Made by a program: the position numbers and the translations under genes. The notes under the pieces were generated by a model, which did no database searches, was not told the origin of the DNA, and worked only from the letters and a program-made list of their open reading frames with translations. Source: Hymenoscyphus infarciens (taxonomy: Eukaryota; Ascomycota; Leotiomycetes; Helotiales; Helotiaceae). From it: a DNA stretch of 62,724 nt. How positions within the stretch are numbered: position 1 is the stretch's first letter; every line of letters begins with the position of its first letter. Shown here one piece after another: positions 23,388 through 34,099 of this stretch. The DNA lies in the NCBI GenBank assembly GCA_001414345.1, contig LLCB01000325.1:1-62724 (forward strand), written 5' to 3'.

Positions 23388-24669
23388 TAAAAACAATAAC
23401 TATTCTTCGCTAGTAACGGCCTTAATAATATCTCCTTCAAGCTTATTACTACTCTTTGTTTAGAAGTCGATTCGCCCTCGATTTAGAATATTACAACGGC
23501 ATTCTTAAATAGCCGGGTAATCAGAGACTACCTAGACGGCTAGTAACAACAGGGTTTGTTATCTATATAGATAGCTAGTGAAAATCGTATTTTAGTATAC
23601 GTTAAGAGATTAGAATACGCTGAGTATTTCCCAAGAGTCCTAATAACCCCTGATTTAGTAAATAAGCCAACTTATAATAGTTATCTAGAAGGCTTCTGAA
23701 TCTAACCTTACCCCCCCCCCCCCTAGTTCCGCCACGAGGTGTTAAACGACCTTCTAGGGCTACTCCCCTTTTTAAAAGACCCTCTAAACCCTCTCTAATC
23801 TATAACCGCATACTAAGACCTAGAAGATCTTAATAAAATAATAAGTAAGACTTCTTAGATATAGATAATATATTAATAAGATAGTAATATAAAAACAAAG
23901 GACAAAAACAATTAGTTAGATAAGATAGACATAATTATAAGCGAACTATAAAGTTAATAAACACTCCGCCTTTAAACTCTTACTAATCTAACTCTTATTC
24001 GAACCCTCCTTTGCTTTTTTAAAGCTTAAATTCAGACCTCTTTCAACTATAAGCTACTACTCCTAATACTTTTCTACCCCTTTCTAACTCTTAAATCTCA
24101 AATCTTAAATTAGATACGAATTAGTTAAAATACGCTTTCTATTAAGACTAAAGAAGTAAGCTCTTAGCTAAGTTATCGCTATTAATCCTAACTGAACATT
24201 ATCTAACTCTATAGAGCTTCTCTTAAACCTCTACTAGTGAGCGATTAAAAAGACTACGGTTATAGACTAAGTCTCTACTAGTATAAAGGTTAAAAGAGAT
24301 AGAAGTAGAATTAAGAAGAAGATTACACTAAAGAAACGTTTACTTTTTAAGTATAGCTATACTTAAAGAGAATAGTAACAGTTCTTTAATATATAGAACA
24401 TATACCTTAGCTCTAAAACACGTCTACTATACTTAAGAGACGTTAGAATTATAACCCTAGATAAAGAGAGATACTAAAGTACTAAATATTTAGAAACGAC
24501 TACGCCTATTAATATTAGTACTTTAGTTTAAAACACCTCTCTCTCCTTGTCTATTTTAGCTCTAAACTCCCTATAATCTAATAGTAACTCTTTCTTTGAA
24601 ATTAGAAGATAATAATAAAGTCCTTAAGTACCTCGAAGAGAATAAGGTATTATAACAACTTTAGTATTA

Positions 24670-25600
24670 AGTTCTTTTAACTAGCCGAAACTACTCCTTT
24701 CTATTATCCTAAACGTTAGATAGCGAAACTCTAATAATATTCGATAATAAAATCCTTTAACTAGCTGAATCCCTACCTATTATTATCTTAAACGTTAGAT
24801 AACAATTTCAACTTTAATAACTTTAGTATCGACTTCGCTTTTAACTAGCTGAAACTCTACCGACTCTAGTAAGGAGTCTTTCTTATATTCTTTACTTTCT
24901 TACTTTCTTTTACTTCTAGTAAGACTAGAAGTTCTTTTTTATCTAAATTTAACTTAGATACGAATTAGTATACTCTTAAAATAATAGTAACCTCTTAGCT
25001 AAGTTATTACTATCTATAATATTATTAACTTTTTCGTTCTAACTTTACTCTAAGTCCCCGCTAACCTTAGTTTAAACGAACTTATACTCTTTTTTTTTAT
25101 ATGAATTCTTTAAATCAGATACGAATTAGTATACTCTTGAAGTAAACTCTTAAATAAGACATTACTATTACTTATAACGTTACCTCTTAATATTCGCTTC
25201 TAACTCTACTCTAAATTTACCTTTAACTTTTGAAATTTTTCTCTAACCTACTAGATAGATTAGACTACACCCCTTTTTTGTTGTCTAGATACTTAGATAG
25301 CGTTTTTAACATTTAGTAACAAAATCATTTAACTAGCTAAAACCTCTCCTTCTATTATCTTAAACTTTAGATAGTATTTTTAACACTTAGTAACAACTTT
25401 GCCTTTAACTAGCTAAAACTACCCCTTTTAATTATCCTTAGATACTTAGACAATTTAATAAACTTTAATAACAACTTTATATTTAACTAGCTAAAACTAC
25501 CTCTTTTATTATCTCTAGATACTTAGATAAGAATTTTACTATAATAACTTTAGTATTAAGTTTATTTAACTAGCTGAAACCCAACTAACTCTAGTATAGA
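24670..25600. repeat. Degenerate ~80-bp repeats in the LTR element interior
   Basis: The word TTTAACTAGCTGAAAC (with C/T and G/A variants) recurs near 24677, 24757, 24839, 25329, 25391, 25472 and 25566. It is usually followed by CTATTATCYTAAACKTTAGA. A larger block ending AGATACGAATTAGTATACTC is duplicated near 24880-25010 and 25600-25740. Confidence 0.65.
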
Positions 25601-26138
25601 GTCTTTCTTACTTTTATTACTTTCTTTTTACTTCTAGTAGGCTAGAAGTCCTCTTTTTTATCTAAATTTAACTTAGATACGAATTAGTATACTCTTAAAG
25701 TAAGCTCTTAACTAAGTTATTACTACCTCTTAACTAAACAACTTCTAACTCTACTCTAAACTTTTGAATTTAACTTTTAAACTTTTTCTAATTTTACTTT
25801 AAACTTTGAATTTTTCTAACCTACTAGATAGGATTAGACTATACTCTTTTAGTAGACGCGAATACTTACTTTTAATATTAAAGGATTAGAAATAAAGTCT
25901 CTTTATAAGCATTTATAAAATCGATTTAGAACCGATATCTTAATATCTCGCTTATAATAAATTTTAACTAAACAAAGTATTTTTAAACCTAGGTTAACTA
26001 CGATTTAGACCCTAATTAACCTTCTTACTTATAATAAAATTAAATATAACAAATGTTATAATACTTATACTACCTCGATTCGACTCTAAATAATAAGAGA
26101 TAAAAGACTTAGGACGAGTCTTTTTTAAGAGAGGGGGA

Positions 26139-26489
26139 TATGACGGTATACCGTCCTATATAGCTGATATTACGTAGTATATGCTGTATATATTAGCTTT
26201 CGGTAGTTATTATTTTATATTGTCTAATTTAAGAAGGTTACGTCTATCTAGACTTTTAGACGTACTTTGTAAGGTTCGGGCTTTTGTATTAGCCGACGTA
26301 TGTCGTTGTTCGGTTTTATACCCCTTTTTGTCGTCTGAACCTCTTATATATAGCAGCCTACTCTCTTAGAGTTAGAAAAGGCTAGTTATTATTTTCTTTT
26401 ATATTAGAGCCTAGTATCTATACACGTTATTCTGTCATACGTACTCCTATATGCCTCTACTATAGTTGTGTGTATTTCGTACTATTATA
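26139..26489 (+). repeat. 3' LTR (351 bp)
   Basis: Matches 23037-23387 end to end. Preceded by the polypurine tract at 26127-26138 and followed by the target duplication TTACT. It carries more RIP-type changes than the 5' copy. Confidence 0.9.
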
Positions 26490-27246
26490 TTACTACTCTT
26501 AGTAAAACTATTTCTAAGTATTAGAAGAAGTATTATTAGTTAGTTAAAGTACTTTATATTTATATAGTAGTAGTTAGTTCTTTTAAAACTTTATATTTAT
26601 ATTTAGTAGTACTTTTTAGAAGAGTCTTATAGTACTTAATTACTAAGTATATAATAATTAAATAAATAAATAAAATCTAAAATAAGCTTATAATACTTCT
26701 TAAATAATTATAATATAAAAAAGAATAAAACTTTTTAAAAATATATAAATAAAATAATAAAGTAAAGTATAATAATATATAAAAATAATAAAAAGTGTTA
26801 TTTACTATTCTAAAAGAGTGTTTTTAACCTAAAAATATAGTTTTAACTTAAAATTTAGTATACTTTCGTCTTTTAAAAGAGTGTTTTATTAAGTAAATAA
26901 GCGTTCTAGAGATTAAGTAAAGCTTTAAAATATTTAAATTTTTACTTAAATAAGTTTTTTATAAGTCTATCTACTAGTATATTATTTATTAGTAAATAAG
27001 TAATCTAGAAAGATCTCTTCTAGTACTTCTAATAAAGTTATATATTCTAGATATCTATATATTAAAGCTTTATAGATATTCTCTTATTTTCTCTAATAAT
27101 TAATTAAATAGTTTATTAATTATTATAGAATATATTCTATATCTTATCTAAATTAAGCTATAGTTCTCTAAAAAGACGCTTTAATACTATTATTTTTATA
27201 TCTAACTTCTTTACTTCTAAAAGCTTAGCTTCTATTATTAATATTA

Positions 27247-28317
27247 CGGTAATTATTCATTTTACTCTCTAAATAATGATTTATACCTTAAATATCTCTT
27301 AATTAATAAATAATACCTAGAATACCCCTTGTTTTTATACCTCTTATTTTTAGAAGATAAAACTATTAAAATAGAGATATTCTAGTTAGTAAAGATATTT
27401 TCCTTATTTATTGTTTTCTCTATACTAATATACTAAAAATTCAATAAATATAGTAAATTAACCTACTACTATACTATCTACCTACTTCCTAATACGTAAA
27501 CTTTTATAAGTAAGCGTAAACGAATTCTTTTCCTTCTTAAGACTCTCCTTATATTGCTTTTGGATAGTGCGATATACTTAACGATTTGGTATAGTGTTAC
27601 CTCGACCAAGCGACTTCTTATTATTTACTAGATAAACCGACCTTTATCTAACTTTGTAATCTTGTAGGATTCGTCCTGATTAATTAGATAAACAATTATA
27701 GCCTCTTTTGCCTCCTTAAGAGTAGGCTACTCTTGACCGATTCGTATAACGTCCTTCGAAGTGTTAGTGTCCGCTGGCGTAGAATAACCTATTAATTTAT
27801 TTGTAATAGCTTCATCTTATTATTCTTGTTAATTAAGCTCTTTTAATATTATACAACGAGGCTTTACACGCCGCTTACGCTCTACCTTATCCTTGTACTT
27901 AAGGGCTAGTATATTAGTAGTAGTAGTAATAGTAGAAGAAGATAGAGAGAGAATAGATTTTAGTACTCGAATATTATAAGGTATCCTAGTATATAGTTTT
28001 AATTTACTTAAAAACAGGTATAGATATATAGTAAAAGTAGTAAATATTTACTAACTAGTTTTAATTTACTTAAAAACGGGTGTAGATATATAGTAAAAGT
28101 AGTAAACATTTACTAACTAGTTTTAATTTACTTAAAAACGAGTGTAGATATATAGTAAAAGTAGTAAATATTTACTAACTAGAATACCCCTGTTTTAACA
28201 GTTTTACTCTCTAAAAATAAGAGGTATAAAAATAAGAGGTATTCTAGGTATTATTTATTAATTAAGAGATATTTAAGATATAAATCATTATTTAGAGAGC
28301 AAAATAGATAATTACCG
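27247..28317 (-). mobile_element. Mutator-like (MULE) deletion derivative, 1071 bp
   Basis: Ends are CGGTAATTATTCATTTTACT and its inverse. The terminal inverted repeats run at least 110 bp. The exact 9-bp duplication TTAATATTA (27238-27246 and 28318-28326), together with long TIRs, is the Mutator pattern. The interior (27460-27990) is less AT-rich. On the minus strand it encodes a remnant with PTLKEAKEAIIVYLINQDES, which resembles the N-terminal domain of MULE transposases. The catalytic part is absent. It sits within the RNase H region of the copia element, and excising it with one duplication copy restores that frame. Confidence 0.8.
27995..28180. repeat. Three 62-bp tandem repeats in the MULE
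   Basis: Units start AGTTTTAATTTACTTAAAAA at 27995, 28057 and 28119. The three copies differ at a handful of positions, mostly C/T or G/A. They lie just inside the right TIR, a place where transposase-binding repeats can occur. Confidence 0.9.
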
Positions 28318-31300
28318 TTAATATTATAATTATATCTTATTATAAGGCTCTCTAAGCTATAAGTCTACTAAATAATAATATTATATATTTATTAGAAGAT
28401 CTTCGAGTTTCTAGATTATTAGTATATAATATATCTAAAATAAGTACTAGTTATATACTTCTAAGCTCTCCTTTATATATAATTTCTAAAAACCTTATCT
28501 TAAATAAGTATTAAATATACTAATCTATTATAGCTATATATTTATTATTTATATTAGTTAAGAAGTATAAAAGCTAAGAAGTAATAAATATAATATCTAG
28601 TTAAATTATAATTACTATATAGAGTACTAAACCTATCTTCTTTTAATAGAACTTTATAAATATAGGTTTTACTATTCTTTAATTCTTTTTTAGTTTATAT
28701 ATTAGAAGTAATATACTTAAGTAATCTCTATTAATAAGCTTAAATTATTTAGTAATTTATTTAATATATATATTATAAAAAAGCTATATCTTTTTCTATA
28801 CTCTATCTCTATAGACTTTTACTCTAAGATACTATTCTATATTACTAAGTAAGTATAGTTTATATAAAAGCTTTAGTTTATCTATTATAACTCTTACTAA
28901 AGATACGTTATCTTAATAGTATATTATCTATATATTATTTATATAAAAGATTATAAAAACCTTTCTTAAAAGATTTATATAAATATAAAACTCTTTTAAA
29001 TAAAGTATTAAGCTATATTCTTAAAGAGTAGTTATAAAGTATTTAAACTATAAAGCTAAGAAATCTCTTAACTTATAAAGTACTCTATCTAATTTAATAT
29101 ATAGTCTCTCTTATTAATATCTATTTAAAAGTTAGTAAGCTACTAGAAGAGCTCTTATATCCCTTTCTATATTAATAAATACGTTTATAATATTATATTA
29201 CTTACTCTCTAAGTTAAATCTAGTAGTTATTACTATAGCTATTTAGAATAATCTTATTATAAGTATAGTAGTATATATTAAAAGAATAGTATCTTCTTAT
29301 TAAAGATTACCTCTAACTATAAGCTAAGCTTAGTATTAAATTAGATAGTTTATAGAATTATATTTATATATAAATACCTACTTTAGTAATAATAGTTTTA
29401 TTTTAATATTCTATCTTTTAATTATATACTAGTATTTCCTTTTTTCTAGGTTCTTAATTTTAAGCTCTAAATCGTCTTTAAAGTACTTACTAAGTAGATA
29501 GTTTATAAGTTCTCTCTATAATTTTAGCTCTTTTAGTAGTTTTAACTAATAAAGGTATAAGTATCTAGGCTTTAGAAGCGTCTCTTCTTTTATTATTACT
29601 ACTATAATAATATAGTAAGTATCTTATAAGTCCTCTTTATTTAATACTATACTCTTTAATAAAAGCTAAAAAGTACTAAAGAAATAATTTAAATATTCTA
29701 GAATAGCCTATTAGGGCTCTGTCTTAATTAATATAGCTAGTAGAGTAGAGATTATTATATCTCTAGTATCCTTCTTTCTAAGTTAACCTCTCTTACTCTT
29801 TCTTAATATAAATAGATATACTTTCTTTATATACTCTTACTTTATTTTAAGCTTTTTTAGGTTTTTACTTTCTATATTTATTATTCCTTACTTCTTAGTT
29901 AACTTTATATTAGAAGTTTCTAAAACTAGTATATTAGAAGTTCTTTCTTATATACTACTTTATTATTAGAGAGGCTTACTCTCTCTATTTTATTAAGAAA
30001 TTCTTTCTAGTATTCTATTACTTATCTTAATTAGTAGACTACTTAAGCCTTTTATATTTTTAATATTATTTTATAATTAGGAGAATCTTATAAATGCTTA
30101 TTAAGAGAGTCTTATAGTTTATTAGAAGATTCTTATATTTTACTTATTTTAAAAGCTTATAACTTATTCTAGTATACTTTTAGGTTTAAATATTACTCTA
30201 AATAATAAAAGTCTAAACTTAAAAAAGATTATATCTCCCTTTTCTAGCCTTACTCCTAAGTTCTAGCTAATTAAAGCTTTATTTAGTATATTAGTAGCTT
30301 TAAGTAAGATATCTTTTACTAGTTTAACTCTTAGTTTTAGTTTTCTTATACTCTTTATTTTATATATACTAATACTTTTAAGTAGAGCTTTAATATCTTA
30401 TTACTCCTACTTAACTATATACTATACTATTATATAAGTAATTATAATAGGTTATTATTCTACTTTTTCGTATTCTAGTATATAAAAGCTTTCTTTATTA
30501 AATATAATATTCTAAGTTATAATAACTTAATTAAGCTATAAAACCTAGATATAGTAGATATTTAATAAGATATACCTAACTAAATAACCTATATAAGCTC
30601 TAAAATTAACTTTAAAAGCTCTCTTCTTAACTTCTTACTCTCTCTTCTTTTTTAGTAAATAAGCTCTAGATCTATAAACATAGATTCTATTTTAATCTAA
30701 TCTAAGGTCTTTTATTACTAAATTTTTAAACTTTAGATTATACTAGTAGAAATAATTATTAAACTATAATAGAAGTACTTTATTTAGTGTTTTAAACTTA
30801 TTTCTTTAGTTAGAACTTATATTATAGAGCTAGATTCTAGCTATAATTAACTTAGTCTAGAGGTGTTATAATAAGTTAGTAGTAGATAATATTTTAATTA
30901 AGTATATAATTACTTCTTATTCTACTCTTTCTACCTCTTTATTTAGCTTATATATAAGTTAGTATAAGCTCTAAGTCTATTCTAATTTCTATAGTCTATA
31001 AAGTATATTCTAAGGCTCTATATTACTATCTAACCTATCTTTTAAAGTTTCTAAGCTTTTTAAATACTATTTCTCCTCTCTTATTTATTATTATAAATCT
31101 AAAAAGCTTCTTATTATACTTCTCTTTTATTAGAAGGAGCTATTTAACTCTATTATATCTAGTTAGGAAGTTAAATAGATTCTATAAGTACTACTAAAAT
31201 AGTTATATACTCCTATTTTTAGAGATATATTTTAAAATAACGTTTTAAGTATAAGTTATAGTATAATATAAGTACTTTACTTATTTAATACTTATAATTT

Positions 31301-32399
31301 TTATATTCCTTACTAACTAGACTAGAGCTTTAAGAGCTTCTTATCTTAGATATCTTAATCTTTTATACTAAATTTCTACTAAATTACTTCTTAGTCTAGT
31401 ATAGTCTCTTATCTTCTTATAAAAGTATTTATTAATCTTTTTAGAGAGTATTAAATATATTAAAGTAAATATAGCTTAAAGGTTTTAGAGCTTAATATAG
31501 TTATTAATAGAGTTATATTTAAATAAGACTAAGTTTACTATATAAATTAAAGATTTAATAACTATACTATTCTTTATAGACTCGAAGTATAATAAATAGT
31601 TATACTTATTATACTATACTCTAGATTCTTTAATATATACTTCTAAGGTAATATTAGAATAAAAACCCTTAATAATAGTAATATTAGTAAGTATTAGATC
31701 TATAGAGTTACTTCCTCTCTTATCTCTAAGAACGTTCTTTATAACTCTTATTCTTATTCTACTAATTAGAATACTAGTTATTTCTAATTCTACTATATTA
31801 TTAGAGTACTTAAAGGTTCCTAGAATAAGTATATTAAAAAACATCTCTATATAACTAAATCGATTTTTTAGAAATAAAACTACAACTATACACCGTATTA
31901 ATAAGTAGACAATTATAATCGATTTCTAAGGGTCTCTTCCTCTAATAGTATTAAGAGCTTTAGCTACGTAGCCTATTATTAAAAGGAAAGACGTAGATAG
32001 ACGCGTTTATAGTAATTACCTTCTAGCTAAAGCACGATAACTTAAGATATATAGTAACTATAGCGTTAAAGGAAAGAAGAGAGCAGTGCCTAATACTACT
32101 ATAATCCCCTTTCTTAATTTAGTTATTAAATACCTCTCTACGCTAGAAGTATAAAGTAATTAGAGCTAGCTATAGTAAGCTATTTAGTAACTCTAGGTAG
32201 ACTTTAAAGCCTATAGTATATACTAAAACGCGTTAATCTAGAAGCTCTTAAGTAAAAGCAAAAGAGCCTAAAAGTAATAGTAAGGCTAGAGTATATCTAC
32301 TAATATACTAATCTATGCTTCTATTACTAGAAGTACTAGTAATAGTGTTAGTCCTACTACCTACGTATCCTCTTCTATTATAAGAGCCTCTACTCTTAA

Positions 32400-34080
32400 T
32401 AGCCTTACTACGAAAGAGATATATATACTTATCGACTATAGTATTACTAAGGAGTATCTATAAGCCCTTCTAAAGCTATCTGAAAAGCTTCTATAATAGG
32501 CAAATAAAGCTATTACTATAGTACTTAGCACGTACTCTAGCTATAATTATAATAATAACGTATATACTACCGCGAAGATACTAGCTATACTAAAGTAGAT
32601 AGAGGCCGCTAGGCTAATAAACAGCGGAGACGTCTTTCTCTATACTAGTAACTCCGTAATAATAGAGAAGATAGTATACTATAGAGAAGAATAGGTAGGC
32701 TTTCTAGAGAAGAAGGCCGTAGTCCTAGTACTAACGTAGGAAGTAGTTATATCTTTAATACTGATTAAATTAGTAGATATAGGAGACTAGGAGGCTATAG
32801 CTAAGAAGCTATATACTACTAACCCGACTCTTATCTAGAGCCTAGGAGAGATCTTAAGTATTAGGTAGCTCTCTAAATAGAAGCTAGGTAAGAACACTAA
32901 CGCTATTATAGTAGAATTCTATAATATAGAGATTACTAATACCTATATTAAGGTACGTAAAGTAGTATAGGAAGGAGCTTCTAAATCTACTTAATAATAT
33001 AGTTAAAAGGCCTAAGTTGTCTAATACTTCTACTACTATAGATATAACTATATAGTATATATATATAAAGCTAAGCGAAAGTGTAGCTTCTATACTATAG
33101 ACTATAATACTAAGGACTACGTAGGAGATAAAACTACCTATAAGTATACTAACTATAAACTCCTATATACGGCATTCTTAAAGGACTATAAATTCTATAG
33201 CTAGGCTATAGAAAGAGTTAAGAATAAGAGAAAGCGCTTATAGCTATAGCTGCTATTCCTAGTAAGGCTAGTCTTTATACTATTAGTCTTTTAGTAAGGA
33301 AGTAGAGCTACTACGCTAGATAAAGAAGTACTAGAGAAAGAGAATAATAACCTATTTATAAGACTCTCTACTCTCTCTCTCTAAGCCGAACCCACTACCT
33401 AAGACGCTTATAAGGATATCTAAATAGAAGGAGGAGTAGTAAAGGTAGATAAAGCACCTCTAGTAGTAGTAGAAGGAATTATAGAGAGATTAAAGAAGAA
33501 GAGGGTAGAAGTAAGAGTTACTTTATAAAAGCCTATCTTATCTAAACCCTCTATCTTCGCTACCTCTACTAACTCACCTACTACTTAATAACTATTCATA
33601 GTACTAACTAACCTAAGTAACATCTTTAGTTAAAACAGCTAGTTCTTTAGAACTCTAAATATACTAACCTAGTAGCTTAAGCTCTAATATAAAAAATTCG
33701 ACAGCTCTCTTATAAAGCTTAGAGACGACGGAAACGTTAGTAATAGGTATACTATAGTAACGAAAAGTAGTAAGAGGGCTATATAAAAGATATACTTTAC
33801 CTCTATATCTAAAGTTAAATAGGCTAGGCTTACTAGTAATAGGAGATATAATAGCCTAGTATAAGAGTACGACGAAATCGCTAAGAGCTATACTATAAAA
33901 AGAGCCGCTAATTATACTAGTATAGAATTAGCTCTAGAGTTAGAGGATAACCTTACTAATATCTCCTCTAATATTCTATTAAGTTTAGAGGTATTATTGA
34001 ATACTCTATTTATAGATATCTTAAGTACTAAGGCTATAAAGCGTCGAACCTCCTCTTAAACTAATTAATAAGTATATACT
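32400..34080 (+). pseudogene. LINE ORF1 (gag-like, zinc knuckles), RIP-inactivated
   Basis: A plus-strand frame with frequent TAA/TAG. Around 33020-33130 the spacing C-x2-C-x4-H-x4-C can be seen if TAT codons are read as former TGT or CAT, followed by KCSFYTIDYNTKDY, a second knuckle-like unit. This is the RNA-binding region of LINE ORF1 proteins. The start and end are approximate. Confidence 0.65.
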
Positions 34081-34099
34081 AGTACTCTACTCTCTCTAT

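Larger units (their letters stand above)
23037..26489 (+). mobile_element. Coding-poor LTR retrotransposon inserted in copia
   Basis: 351-bp LTRs at 23037-23387 and 26139-26489 flank a 2751-bp interior. The 5' LTR starts TGTGACGGCATGCCG and ends CCGTTACA. The target duplication TTACT is exact on both sides (23032-23036 and 26490-26494). A purine tract AAGAGAGGGGGA directly precedes the 3' LTR, which fixes the plus orientation. No gag or pol domain could be recognised inside. Instead there are degenerate repeats of about 80 bp built on TTTAACTAGCTGAAAC and a 13-nt C run at 23711-23723. It is probably a non-autonomous (LARD/TRIM-like) element; its helper is unknown. Confidence 0.85.
21642..26670 (+). 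pseudogene. Antisense reading frame inside the copia 3' region
   Basis: One plus-strand frame can be followed from about 21642 to 23036. After removal of the later LTR element and one TTACT copy, it continues in phase at 26495 to about 26670. Over about 465 codons I count about 20 stops, all TAA or TAG and none TGA, as expected if RIP hit Gln and Trp codons. The other frames are denser in stops. Around 22190-22330 lie Tyr/Cys codons spaced like a Cys-rich zinc-binding segment (SKKVVYYFNYTIRYSYKAL, where several Tyr codons may once have been Cys). The last 150 codons are Lys/Ser/Asn-rich. The product is unknown. It runs tail-to-tail with gag-pol, which ends near 26840. It could be an element-encoded accessory protein or a captured host gene. 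Confidence 0.5.

Noticed and set aside
31614..31844. Independent small gene encoding a 76-residue protein
   Set aside because: It is a stop-free stretch of the copia gag-pol frame (protease region), which continues on both sides and across the LINE insertion.
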